64,000 bases of DNA from assembly GCF_031458235.1 (NCBI RefSeq), contig NZ_JAVDYB010000001.1, positions 4,299,001 through 4,363,000 of the forward strand. The letters are read 5' to 3'. Of this stretch, positions 24,757 through 32,456 are shown one piece after another. The stretch's first letter is position 1; every line of letters starts with the position of its first letter. This stretch comes from Catenuloplanes atrovinosus (GTDB lineage Bacteria > Actinomycetota > Actinomycetes > Mycobacteriales > Micromonosporaceae). Both the position numbers and the translations under genes were made by a program. Under the pieces are notes generated by a model that saw only the letters and a list, made by a program, of their open reading frames with translations, was not told the DNA's origin and did no database searches.

Positions 24757-25418
24757 AGCTCCCCCAGCCGGTAGCCGAGCCCGTGCACGGTCCGCACCGC
24801 GGCGCGCCCGAGCTTGCGCCGCAGGTAGTAGACGTAGGTGTCCACGATGGACGCGGCGTGCGCCTCGTCGAAGACCCGGCGGCGCAGCTCCGCGCGGGAG
24901 TGCACGGCCGACGGCCGCGCGGCCAGGATTCGCAGCAGCTCGAACTCGCGGGCGGAGAGCGGCACCCGGTCACCGGTCGGCAGCACCGCGTCGCGCAGCG
25001 TCAGGTCGAGCAGCCCGGCGCCGATCCGCAGCGCCTCGGTGGCGTCGGTGGCGCGCCGGCACAGCGCGCGCAGCCGGGCGCTCAGCTCGTCCAGGTCGAA
25101 CGGCTTGACCAGGTAGTCGTCGGCGCCCGCGTCGAGGCCGGCCACCCGGTCGTCGACCGAGCCGAGCGCGGTGAGCATCAGCGCCCGGGCCGGGACCGCC
25201 CGTTTTCGCAGCCGGGTCAGCAGGTCGAGCCCGTCCAGTGCGGGCAGGCGACGATCGATGACCATCACGTCGTACGGACGGCTGAGCCCCAGGTGCAGGC
25301 CGCGCTGACCGTCCGGGGCATGGTCGACGAGGTAGCCCTCGCCGGCCAGCGCCTCGGTCAGCGTCTCGGAGAGATCGGCGTCGTCCTCGACGAGGAGAAG
25401 AGTTCCGCTCCTACGCAT
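24753..25418 (-). CDS. OmpR-family response regulator
   Basis: A 221-residue regulator: receiver with LLVEDDADLSETL, Asp in VMVIDRRLPALDGLDLL, Lys in LVKPFDLDELSARL; winged helix with LSAREFELLRILAARPSAVH and VDTYVYYLRRKLG. The start at 25418 puts the receiver's first strand at the N-terminus; a frame nine codons longer exists. Precedes and overlaps the kinase gene. Possibly regulates the adjacent antiporter/P450 operon, but no binding site was found. Confidence 0.92.
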   Translation of the reverse strand: MRRSGTLLLVEDDADLSETLTEALAGEGYLVDHAPDGQRGLHLGLSRPYDVMVIDRRLPALDGLDLLTRLRKRAVPARALMLTALGSVDDRVAGLDAGADDYLVKPFDLDELSARLRALCRRATDATEALRIGAGLLDLTLRDAVLPTGDRVPLSAREFELLRILAARPSAVHSRAELRRRVFDEAHAASIVDTYVYYLRRKLGRAAVRTVHGLGYRLGEL

Positions 25419-25473
25419 TCGCCGAGAATCCCACAGGTTGAACACTCAACGACAGTGGTAAATGTCTCTAGGT

Positions 25474-26736
25474 TCAATGGGAACCAACAACGGCCGCCGG
25501 TGAAACCGGAATGCGACTCGCCTCCCGGCGCTCCAGCCAGGACAGCACCGGCGTGGTCATCAGCGTGGTGACCAGCGCGACCAGCACCAGCGCGGTGAAC
25601 ATGGCCGGTCCGACGATGCCCGCCTCCAAACCCACGTTCAGCGCGATCAGCTGCATCAGTCCGCGCGCGTTCATCAGCGCGCCGACCCGCAGCGCGACCG
25701 GTTGCGTCTCCCCGCGCATCCGGGCCGCGGCCCAGCACCCGCCGAATTTACCGGCCACCGCGAGCGCCACGCAGACCAGCGCGAACAGCAGCACGGCCGG
25801 ATCGGACAGCAGCGCGAACTCGGTACGCAGGCCGGAGAAGGTGAAGAACAGCGGCAGGAACACGATCTGGCAGATCGGGTTGAGCGTGTTCACCACCGAC
25901 TCGGTGCGGGCCATGCGGGGCATGACCGCGCCCACCGCGAACGCGCCGAAGACCGCGTACAGGCCGATCTCGTCGGTGTACCAGGCGATCAGGAACAGCA
26001 GCGCCACCGTGCCGAGCAGCCGCGTGGCGTCGCTCATCCGGTCGCTGCCCATGAGCCTGGCGGACAGCGGCCGCACCACGTACCAGATCAGGACCGCGAA
26101 GATCACCGCGCCGCCGATCGTGGTCAGCGCGGGCACGATCGCCCCGGACGCGACCGCCAGCACGCAGGCGAGCAGGATCCAGGCGACCGCGTCGTCGATG
26201 GCGCCCGCGGCCAGCGACACCGCGCCGTGCCGGGTCCCGGCGTGCCCCTTCTCCGTGATGATCCGGGCCATCATCGGGAACGCGGTGATCGCCAGCGCCA
26301 CGCCCACGAACGCGGCGGAGACGCCGATCGGCACGCCGGGCTTGAGCACCGGCACCCGGTCGCCGGTGCCCAGCACCAGCAGCACGCCGAGCGCGAGCGG
26401 GACGACCACGCCCGCGGCCGAGACCGCCCCGGCGGTGCCGAACAGGCCGTGGATGCGGTGCGAGCGGAACGCGTACCCGGCCTGGAACATGAAGATGACC
26501 AGGCCGACCTGGCCGACCACGTAGAGGATCGGGTACAGCTCGCGCGGGAAGAGCGCGGCCTGTACGCCCGGCAGCAGCAGGCCGAGCAGCGACGGGCCGA
26601 GCAGCACCCCGGCCAGCATCTCGCTGACCACGGCGGGCTGGCCGACCTTGCCGAGCAGCCAGGCGACCAGCCGGCAGACGAGCAGGATAGCGGCGACCGC
26701 GATGAAGAACCGCGGCGCGAGTTCGACGGGACTCAC
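25474..26736 (-). CDS. Cation/proton antiporter (CPA2, KefB/NapA-like)
   Basis: A 420-residue protein with about 12 hydrophobic helices. Family blocks include GQPAVVSEMLAGVLLGPSLL (about 33-52), ITAFPMMARIITE and AAGAIDDAVAWILLA with the DD pair expected for ion binding, plus GKFGGCWAAARM and LMNARGLMQLIALNVGL. The GTG at 26736 is preceded by GGGGGAGG and overlaps the P450 stop (GTGA). Such antiporters occur in several antibiotic clusters as efflux or pH-control proteins. It is the last gene of the operon starting at 30867. Substrate (K+, Na+ or product) unknown. Confidence 0.9.
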   Translation of the reverse strand: MSPVELAPRFFIAVAAILLVCRLVAWLLGKVGQPAVVSEMLAGVLLGPSLLGLLLPGVQAALFPRELYPILYVVGQVGLVIFMFQAGYAFRSHRIHGLFGTAGAVSAAGVVVPLALGVLLVLGTGDRVPVLKPGVPIGVSAAFVGVALAITAFPMMARIITEKGHAGTRHGAVSLAAGAIDDAVAWILLACVLAVASGAIVPALTTIGGAVIFAVLIWYVVRPLSARLMGSDRMSDATRLLGTVALLFLIAWYTDEIGLYAVFGAFAVGAVMPRMARTESVVNTLNPICQIVFLPLFFTFSGLRTEFALLSDPAVLLFALVCVALAVAGKFGGCWAAARMRGETQPVALRVGALMNARGLMQLIALNVGLEAGIVGPAMFTALVLVALVTTLMTTPVLSWLERREASRIPVSPAAVVGSH

Positions 26737-28061
26737 AGGCCTCCCCCTTGGAAGTAGGTGGTGCACAACCGCTGCCGGCGGGCGTCGATGACCATCCAGC
26801 TGCCGAGCACGAGTTGAGTGACGGCGCGGCCCACGTCCGCCCACCGGTCGCGCAGGCGCATCGCGGCCAGCCGCGCCCGGCCCGGCGGCCGGGCCCCGGG
26901 CGGCGTCAGGTAGCAGGGGCCACGCGACGGCAGCGACCGGCTGTGGGCCACGGACGAGGCGAGCGTGCACCGGCGCAGCACCTCGCGGACGGCCGCGCGC
27001 AGCATCACCGGTGCGGCGCCACGGGCCGGGCAGGCACGGTTCGCGGTCACGCCGAACGGGATGAAATGCGCGTCGCGCCGCCTCAGACTGAGCCACCGGT
27101 CAGGATCGAACGTATCGTCCGCGGCCGGGCCGGTGCGCTGGTACGCCAGATAGTTGAACAGCAGCACCGACCCGGCCGGCAGCGTCACCGCGGGCGTGAC
27201 CTCGATCGGCGCCGACGTGATCCGATGCGCCACGCCGAACAGCGGGAACACCCGCAGCGTCTCGTCGATGACCCGGTCCAACTCGTCGTCGCCGGCCGCG
27301 CCGGCCACGCCCGGGTGCTGCGCGATCGCCAGCAGCACGTGCGCGGACGCCTCGGACATCTGCACCACCGCGGTGTTGAAGAACGCACCCTGCAGGTACC
27401 AGGCCGTCTCCTCGGCGGTGAACGGCGCCGGCAGCACGACCGGGCAGGTCCCGTCCTCGACGCGCCGCCGCAGGTAGCGGGTCAGCCGATCGCGCCGGTC
27501 CAGGTGCCGCAGCCCGCAGCACTTCAGCGCGGTCACCACGTCGTCGGCGTTCGCCACGATCATCGCCCGGGCGTCCGGCGGGCACGGCTCGCCGAAGACC
27601 AGCTCGTAGTAGACCTCGGCCCAGACCGGCATCATCGCGTCGCGCAGCCGCACGTGGGCGGTCCGGCCAGGTGGGAGCCGGTCGAGTGCGCGCCGGGTCG
27701 CGTCCGTGGCCAGCCGCTCCGAGCGGGCGTGCGGGACGGCCAGCACCCGCCGGCTGACCCGGGCGACGGCCGCGTACCGCTCCCCCGGTTCCAGATGCTC
27801 CTGGTGCATCTGCGGCCCGGGCGCCAGCCAGTACCAGAACAGGTCGGACAGGCCGGCGCCACGGCTGCGCCCGTCCGCGGCCGGATGCTCGTAGACGCGC
27901 GCGAAGTGCTCCGCGCCCACCAGCGGGCCGGGCACCGGAATCCCCTCCGTGCCGTTCACCCGCGTGAAGATCCACTCACGCAGCCGGACCACCGCCGGCG
28001 GCAGCAGCCGCGGCAGAAACCAGAGCACCACCAGCAACGGAGGTACGACCAGGGCGCTCAT
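26733..28061 (-). CDS. Cytochrome P450 with N-terminal membrane anchor
   Basis: A 442-residue P450. The heme loop is FGVTANRACPARGAAP (Cys about residue 340), a degenerate form of FGxGxRxCxG. The ExxR motif is DETLRVFP (about 268-275) and the I-helix region is near FFNTAVVQMSEASAHVLL, without the usual AGxxT acid-alcohol pair. Residues 3-25 are strongly hydrophobic, suggesting membrane anchoring, uncommon in bacterial P450s. The ATG at 28061 overlaps the stop of the last 25-codon mini-ORF; the stop overlaps the antiporter start. Probably oxidises an intermediate of the cluster (inference). Confidence 0.85.
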   Translation of the reverse strand: MSALVVPPLLVVLWFLPRLLPPAVVRLREWIFTRVNGTEGIPVPGPLVGAEHFARVYEHPAADGRSRGAGLSDLFWYWLAPGPQMHQEHLEPGERYAAVARVSRRVLAVPHARSERLATDATRRALDRLPPGRTAHVRLRDAMMPVWAEVYYELVFGEPCPPDARAMIVANADDVVTALKCCGLRHLDRRDRLTRYLRRRVEDGTCPVVLPAPFTAEETAWYLQGAFFNTAVVQMSEASAHVLLAIAQHPGVAGAAGDDELDRVIDETLRVFPLFGVAHRITSAPIEVTPAVTLPAGSVLLFNYLAYQRTGPAADDTFDPDRWLSLRRRDAHFIPFGVTANRACPARGAAPVMLRAAVREVLRRCTLASSVAHSRSLPSRGPCYLTPPGARPPGRARLAAMRLRDRWADVGRAVTQLVLGSWMVIDARRQRLCTTYFQGGGL

Positions 28062-28135
28062 GCCGCGCTCCCCACCACGCCGCGGTATCCGTGTGGCCGG
28101 CGCTGAGCCGATGATTCGCTCGCAAGCTCGCTCAT
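28058..28135 (-). CDS. 25-residue mini-ORF, copy 3
   Basis: Begins MSELASESSA and ends GVVGSAA; the protein is identical to copies 1 and 2. Its TGA overlaps the P450 ATG (ATGA), so translation could be handed to the P450. Relative to copy 1 it differs in the Leu codon (CTT for CTG) and one Gly codon (GGC for GGT), both silent. It may be a genuine leader peptide or only a by-product of a repeated element. Confidence 0.5.
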   Translation of the reverse strand: MSELASESSAQRRPHGYRGVVGSAA

Positions 28136-28280
28136 GCCGCGCTCCCCACCACACCGCGGTATCCGTGTGGTCGACGCTGAGCCGATGATTCGCTCGCAAG
28201 CTCGCTCATGCCGCGCTCCCCACCACACCGCGGTATCCGTGTGGCCGGCGCTGAGCCGATGATTCGCTCGCCAGCTCGCT
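28059..28280 (-). repeat. Three tandem 74-bp repeats in an operon junction
   Basis: Units begin at 28059, 28133 and 28207 (plus-strand CATGCCGCGCTCCCCACCAC) and are nearly identical. On the coding strand each starts ATGAGCGAGCT and carries inverted CCACAC...GTGTGG arms around GGATACCGCG. The unit length is 3 x 25 - 1 = 74, so each copy's stop overlaps the next copy's start. They separate two genes that would otherwise be coupled by a single ATGA overlap. Confidence 0.95.
28132..28209 (-). CDS. 25-residue mini-ORF, copy 2
   Basis: Encodes the same peptide as copies 1 and 3 (MSELASESSA ... GVVGSAA). Compared with copy 1 it has CTT for CTG (Leu) and CGT CGA for CGC CGG (Arg Arg), all silent. 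Start and stop overlap the neighbouring copies by ATGA. Confidence 0.5.
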   Translation of the reverse strand: MSELASESSAQRRPHGYRGVVGSAA

Positions 28281-28283
28281 CAT
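28206..28283 (-). CDS. 25-residue mini-ORF, copy 1
   Basis: Its ATG overlaps the TGA of the alpha-hydroxy acid oxidase gene. The peptide starts MSELASESSA, has QRRPHGYR in the middle and ends GVVGSAA; it is hydrophilic, Ser/Glu-rich first and basic later, without signal peptide or Cys. No promoter or separate ribosome site is seen; translation would depend on coupling. Confidence 0.5.
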   Translation of the reverse strand: MSELASESSAQRRPHGYRGVVGSAA

Positions 28284-29314
28284 GCCGCCAGCAGATCCCG
28301 CGTCAGGTCCGCCACGGTGGCCGCTCCGCAGAGCGCCATCGCGCCGGTCAGTTCCTCGTGCAGCAGGCTCAGCACCTGCCGTACGCCGGCCTCCCCGTCG
28401 TGCGCCAGGCCCCAGATCACCGGCCGGCCGACGAGCACCGCGCTCGCGCCCAGCGCCAGCGCGGTCAGCACGTCCGTGCCGCGCCGGACGCCGCCGTCCA
28501 GCAGCACCGGAATCCGGCCGTCCACCGCCCCCACCACGGCCGGGAGCGCGTCGATCGCGGCGACCGCGTTGTCCAGCTGCCGGCCGCCGTGGTTGGAGAC
28601 GATGATCCCGTCCACGCCGCGCGCGACCGCCTCGCGCGCGTCGGCCGGATGCAGCACCCCCTTGAGCAGCACCGGCAGGCCGGTGCCCGCGCGCAGCCGG
28701 TCGATGTCGTCCCAGCCGAGCGACGGGTCCATGACGATGTCCCGGACCTTGCCGGTCACCGGGTCGCGCAGGTTCTCGCAGGCCAGCCCGGGCGGCAGGT
28801 CCAGGAAGCCGTTGCGCAGGTCGCGGGCGCGGCGGCCGAGGACCGGCGAGTCCACGCTGACCACCAGCGCCGTGCACGCCCGCTCGGCCCTCTTCACCAG
28901 GCTCGCGGTGAAGTCCCGGTCCGGCTGCGGGTAGAGCTGGAACCACAGCCGCGCGCCGGTCGCCGCGATCTGCTCCAGCGGCCGGGTGGCCGCCATGCTG
29001 ACCGTCATCACCGTCCCGGCGGCCCGGGCCGCGCGCGCCGTGGCCACCTCGCCGTCCGGGTGCGCCAGCCGGTGGAACGCGGTCGGCGCGATCAGCACCG
29101 GCCCGCTCAGCTCCGTGCCGAACAGCTCCACCCGCGGGTCCGGGACCCCGGCCGCCCGCAGCACCCGGGGCCGCAGCCGCCACCGGTCGAACGCGGCCCG
29201 GTTGTCCCGGAGCGTGCGTTCCTCGCCCGCGCCCCCGGCGAAGAAGTCGTAGTGCGCCGGTACGAGCCGGCGGCGGGCGCTGACCGCCACGTCCCGCAGG
29301 CTGACGAGCGTCAT
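28280..29314 (-). CDS. FMN-dependent alpha-hydroxy acid oxidase/dehydrogenase
   Basis: A 344-residue TIM-barrel flavoenzyme like lactate oxidase, glycolate oxidase and 4-hydroxymandelate oxidase. Visible residues: Tyr in HYDFFAGGAGEERTLRDN (about 21-38), Tyr in WFQLYP (about 125), Lys in VLLKGVLHP (about 220), the catalytic His with FMN contacts in SNHGGRQLDN (about 243) and Arg in DGGVRRGTDVLTAL. It converts a 2-hydroxy acid to a 2-keto acid. The ATG overlaps the stop of the FOXRED2-like gene, and its stop overlaps the first mini-ORF. In this locus it might act on an aryl 2-hydroxy acid (inference). Confidence 0.93.
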   Translation of the reverse strand: MTLVSLRDVAVSARRRLVPAHYDFFAGGAGEERTLRDNRAAFDRWRLRPRVLRAAGVPDPRVELFGTELSGPVLIAPTAFHRLAHPDGEVATARAARAAGTVMTVSMAATRPLEQIAATGARLWFQLYPQPDRDFTASLVKRAERACTALVVSVDSPVLGRRARDLRNGFLDLPPGLACENLRDPVTGKVRDIVMDPSLGWDDIDRLRAGTGLPVLLKGVLHPADAREAVARGVDGIIVSNHGGRQLDNAVAAIDALPAVVGAVDGRIPVLLDGGVRRGTDVLTALALGASAVLVGRPVIWGLAHDGEAGVRQVLSLLHEELTGAMALCGAATVADLTRDLLAA

Positions 29315-30867
29315 GCCGCGAGCCGGGCGGCGACGAAGGCGCGCAGCGGCGCCACGTGGACGTCCGGCCGGTCCCAGCGGTTCTCCAGGTTCTCCGCCAG
29401 GTGGTGGGTGCCGGTCAGCGTCCCGTCCCGGTAGTGCCGGACGACCGGATGCAGGTAGGCCGCGTCGTGTGCCTGCCCCGGCGTGTCCTGGCTGATGCGG
29501 GCGACCTCGATGTCGAACGGGTCGACCGCGTCGTGCTCCGGCCCGTACTCCAGCGTCACCACGAACGCGTCCCGGTGCGCGCCCAGTCCACCGTGGGCGT
29601 GGTACGCGACCGGCACCTCCTCGTGGTAGCCGGCGCGGTCGCCGTCGGCGGTGACCACGTCGGCGAGCACGCCGAACTGCTGCCACAGGCCGGAGCTGCG
29701 GTTGACCCGGGCCACGACGGCGTCGGCGATCGCGGCGGGGTCGACGGCGAGCGGGGCCGCCGGCCAGCCCTCGCCGGCGTACCGCTGCCGGAGGATCTTG
29801 TGGAGCGCGCGGACCGCGTAGCGGAAGCCGTGGATGAACCCGTTGGTGGACTTCTTGAAGTCTCGCTCCTGGCTGAGCGTGCCGGCGACGTAGAGGCCCG
29901 GCACGCTGACCGACTCGAACGCCGGGGTCTGCGCCGGGAAGCGGTCCCGGATGGTCAGCGCGGGCCGGGCGCCCTCGCCGAAGACGCCGGCGTCGAACGC
30001 GAACCCGGTGCAGGCGATCACCCGGTCGTAGCGCAGCTCCTTGGTCACCTCGTTCACCCGGGAGAAGGCGAACGTCACCCGGAAGCCGTCCGCGTCCTTC
30101 TCGATGGCCCGGACCGTGCCGTCCAGCACCGCGTTCGCGGACTTCAGCTGGTACGTGTCGAGGAAGTTGTTGTTCACCGCGCGCAGGTGCCCGACGTAGT
30201 GCGTGCGCCAGGCGAACCGGACCGGGCTGGGGCCGGCCACGTGAATCACCGCGGTCGTCTCCATCAGCGCGTCCGCGGTCTCGAACGCGGAGTTGCCCTT
30301 GCCGATGATCAGCACCCGCTGGTCCCAGTAGTCCTTCGGGTCGGTGGAGATGCCCGCGTAGTTCTCCGCCAGCTCGATGCCGGGGATCGGCGCGGTGTAC
30401 GGCTTCGACACCCCGGTCGCGACGATGAGCCGGCGGCCGCGGAAGGTCCTGCCTGACTGATCGGTCAGCGTGAAGACGCCGTCGTCGGCGCGCTCCACCC
30501 GTACCACGTCGGTGTTGTAGTGGATCCGGTCCTTGAGCGGCTCGGCGAAGTCGGCCAGGTAGCGGACCAGGTCCTCGGCGTCCGGGAAGTAGCGCTCGCT
30601 GTAGCGGGTGAAGCGCAGCGACGGATCGCCGGACAGCAGCGAGTTCCAGTCCATCCGCAGGTTCAGCTCCGGATCGTCCGAACCGGTCCGCGGCTTGTTG
30701 ATCGAGATCAGCGTCCGGTGCCGCGGATAGCGGGTGAAGAACGCCCCGGGCACCGGCGCCCGCTCCAGCACCAGGAAGTCGTCGCCGGCGGCCTTCATGA
30801 GGGCGGCCAGTTGCAGACCCGCCGGGCCGGCGCCGAGGATGAGGTAGTCGCGCGTCGATTCGTCCAC
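29311..30867 (-). CDS. FOXRED2/ERFAD-like FAD-dependent oxidoreductase (copy 1)
   Basis: A 518-residue flavoprotein with an FAD loop GAGPAGLQ (residues 12-19) and an NAD(P) loop GKGNSAFETAD (about 189). Several blocks match vertebrate FOXRED2 as I remember it: FFTRYPRHRTLISINK, LRMDWNSLLSGDPSLRF, THYVGHLRAVNNNFLDTYQL, NGFIHGFRYAVRALHKIL and SGLWQQFGVLADV. FOXRED2 acts in ER-associated degradation; a bacterial role is unknown. It may hydroxylate a small molecule like a class B monooxygenase. The GTG at 30867 lies 7 bp after a TAGCGT -10 box, suggesting a leaderless message. Paralogue at 32457-34004. Confidence 0.85.
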   Translation of the reverse strand: MDESTRDYLILGAGPAGLQLAALMKAAGDDFLVLERAPVPGAFFTRYPRHRTLISINKPRTGSDDPELNLRMDWNSLLSGDPSLRFTRYSERYFPDAEDLVRYLADFAEPLKDRIHYNTDVVRVERADDGVFTLTDQSGRTFRGRRLIVATGVSKPYTAPIPGIELAENYAGISTDPKDYWDQRVLIIGKGNSAFETADALMETTAVIHVAGPSPVRFAWRTHYVGHLRAVNNNFLDTYQLKSANAVLDGTVRAIEKDADGFRVTFAFSRVNEVTKELRYDRVIACTGFAFDAGVFGEGARPALTIRDRFPAQTPAFESVSVPGLYVAGTLSQERDFKKSTNGFIHGFRYAVRALHKILRQRYAGEGWPAAPLAVDPAAIADAVVARVNRSSGLWQQFGVLADVVTADGDRAGYHEEVPVAYHAHGGLGAHRDAFVVTLEYGPEHDAVDPFDIEVARISQDTPGQAHDAAYLHPVVRHYRDGTLTGTHHLAENLENRWDRPDVHVAPLRAFVAARLAA

Positions 30868-30874
30868 CTCGGCG

Positions 30875-30907
30875 ACGCTAGGGACGCGGTTTCAGAGAAA
30901 ACTCAAC
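30875..30907 (-). promoter_or_regulatory. Promoter with 11-bp-spaced repeats for FOXRED2-like copy 1
   Basis: Minus strand: GTTGA (30907-30903), then TCTGA (30896-30892) 11 bp on, then 11 bp, then TAGCGT (30880-30875), with the GTG start 7 bp later. It lies over the 3' end of the ammonia-lyase gene; the TAG of the -10 is that gene's stop codon. Same layout as two other promoters in this locus. Confidence 0.65.
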
Positions 30908-32365
30908 GGCCGCGTCCTCGCACAGGCCGGCCGCCAGGCGCACGTCCGCGTCGAGCGGACGGTCCGGGTCGACCGGCGCGATCGCGGCCTCCAGGCGGGC
31001 GAGCACGGCGGCGCAGGCGGGCGCGGTCGGCCGCCGGGCGCCGACGTGCACCGCCTGGCGCAGCCCGAGCGCCAGCGAGCCGCAGAGCAGGTGCAGCAGC
31101 TCGGCCTGGTCGTAGGCGCGCAGCGCGGCCTGGGTGCCGAGCGGCACCACGTCCTGGTTGTGCAGGTTGGTCGGCAGGCTCTGCATGCCGGCCGGCGTCG
31201 CGTCCCGGCGGATGTGCGCGGCGAACGCGGTGGTGGCCAGCTGCACGCCCTGCAACCCGTGCTGCCGGCCCGGCCCGGCCGCGAGCATCGGCGGCAGGCC
31301 GGTGTTGCGGGCCGGGTCGACGAGCAGGTCCAGCTGCCGTTCGGCGAGGTTGGCGAGCTGCGCGACGACCACGGCGAGCAGATCGGCGGCGAACGCGGCC
31401 GGCTGGCCGAAGAAGTTCCCGCCGTGCAGGACCGCCTCGTCGCCGGGGAACAGCAGCGGGTTGTCGCTGACCGAGGCGAGGTCGGCGTCGAGCACGCCGT
31501 CGACATAGGACAGCGCGTCGTGGGCGGCGCCGAGCAGCTGCGGCGCGCAGCGGATGCTGTACGGCTCCTGCAACGGCCGCGTGCCCGAGGCGGACATGCC
31601 CGCGAGCGCCGCGCGCAGGTGATCGGCGACCACCGCGGCGCCCGGATGCGCGTAGGCCGCGATCAGCCGCGCGTCGAGGAACTGCGGGTCGCAGCCGAGC
31701 AGGTCGGTCAGCAGCGCCGTCAGCAGTTGCAGCGCCAGATGCGATCGCCGGGCGGCGCGCTGGGCCAGGCCGAGCGCGGCCGTGGTCACCGAGACGCCGT
31801 TGACCAGCGCGAGCGCGTCCCGGCCGTCCAGCACCAGCGGCGTCAGGCCGGCCTTCGCCAGCGCGTCCGCGGCCGGCATGCGCCGCCCGTCGAGGTAGGC
31901 GTCGCCCCGGCCGCGCAACGCCTGCGCCGCGTACGCGAGCGGGATCAGGTCGCCGGACGCGCCGACCGACCCGAAGCGCGGCACCGCCGGGGCGAAACCC
32001 GTGCCGAGCGCCGCGGTCAGCGCGGTGATCACGTGCGGGGAGACGCCGGACAGCCCGCGGGCCAGCGACCCGGCGCGGACCAGCAACGCGGCGCGCACGA
32101 CCGGCGGCGGCAGGTCCGGGCCCTGGCCGGCGCCGAGGTGGGCGAGGGTGTTGTCGGCCTGGTCCGCGGCGGTGTCCCGGCCGGCGTAGCCGACCAGCGC
32201 GCCGAATCCGGTGGTGGCGCCGTAGATCGGGCCCCGGGCCGCGGCGAGGAAGTCGCGGCCGGCGGCCACCGCCTGCGACACCGGCTCGGGGAACTCGACG
32301 ATGATCGGGAGTGCGGCCGCGTGCAGGTCGTCGACGCGCAGCGGTCCGGGCAGGGCGATCGGCAT
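30878..32365 (-). CDS. MIO-type aromatic amino acid ammonia-lyase, tyrosine-type
   Basis: A 495-residue HAL/PAL/TAL-family enzyme. The MIO prosthetic group forms from Ala136-Ser137-Gly138 in VGASGDLIPLA; the active-site Tyr is Y48 in IYGATTGFG; other family blocks are YSIRCAPQLLG, DNPLLF and NLHNQDVVPLG. The selectivity pair, aligned with LSHAAGIG of histidine lyase and HHLASGVG of tyrosine lyase, is His76-Leu77 (LAHLGAGQG), predicting tyrosine as substrate. Product would be 4-coumarate plus ammonia, or beta-tyrosine if it is an aminomutase. It has its own promoter facing the second FOXRED2-like gene and ends 10 bp before copy 1. Confidence 0.9.
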   Translation of the reverse strand: MPIALPGPLRVDDLHAAALPIIVEFPEPVSQAVAAGRDFLAAARGPIYGATTGFGALVGYAGRDTAADQADNTLAHLGAGQGPDLPPPVVRAALLVRAGSLARGLSGVSPHVITALTAALGTGFAPAVPRFGSVGASGDLIPLAYAAQALRGRGDAYLDGRRMPAADALAKAGLTPLVLDGRDALALVNGVSVTTAALGLAQRAARRSHLALQLLTALLTDLLGCDPQFLDARLIAAYAHPGAAVVADHLRAALAGMSASGTRPLQEPYSIRCAPQLLGAAHDALSYVDGVLDADLASVSDNPLLFPGDEAVLHGGNFFGQPAAFAADLLAVVVAQLANLAERQLDLLVDPARNTGLPPMLAAGPGRQHGLQGVQLATTAFAAHIRRDATPAGMQSLPTNLHNQDVVPLGTQAALRAYDQAELLHLLCGSLALGLRQAVHVGARRPTAPACAAVLARLEAAIAPVDPDRPLDADVRLAAGLCEDAAVEFSLKPRP

Positions 32366-32372
32366 CCCGGCG

Positions 32373-32405
32373 AGGCTAGGCGCGGATTATCAGAGCGGTC
32401 TCAGC
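32373..32405 (-). promoter_or_regulatory. Ammonia-lyase promoter with 11-bp-spaced repeats
   Basis: Minus strand: GCTGA (32405-32401), TCTGA (32394-32390), 11 bp, TAGCCT (32378-32373), then ATG 7 bp later at 32365. Nearly the mirror image of the promoter on the other strand at 32416-32448. Confidence 0.65.
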
Positions 32406-32415
32406 GAGCCCCGGG

Positions 32416-32448
32416 TCTGAATTCGCTCTGAGAACCGTTGCCTAGCGT
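32416..32448 (+). promoter_or_regulatory. Promoter of FOXRED2-like copy 2 with 11-bp-spaced repeats
   Basis: TCTGA (32416-32420), TCTGA (32427-32431), 11 bp, TAGCGT (32443-32448), then ATG 8 bp later at 32457. The repeat spacing and distance to the -10 follow the SARP/AfsR promoter rule. Confidence 0.65.
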
Positions 32449-32456
32449 CGCCGGGC

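Noticed and set aside
28059-28280. The tandem repeats as a CRISPR array.
   Set aside because: Units are directly adjacent with no spacers, 74 bp long and in coding register with ATGA overlaps.
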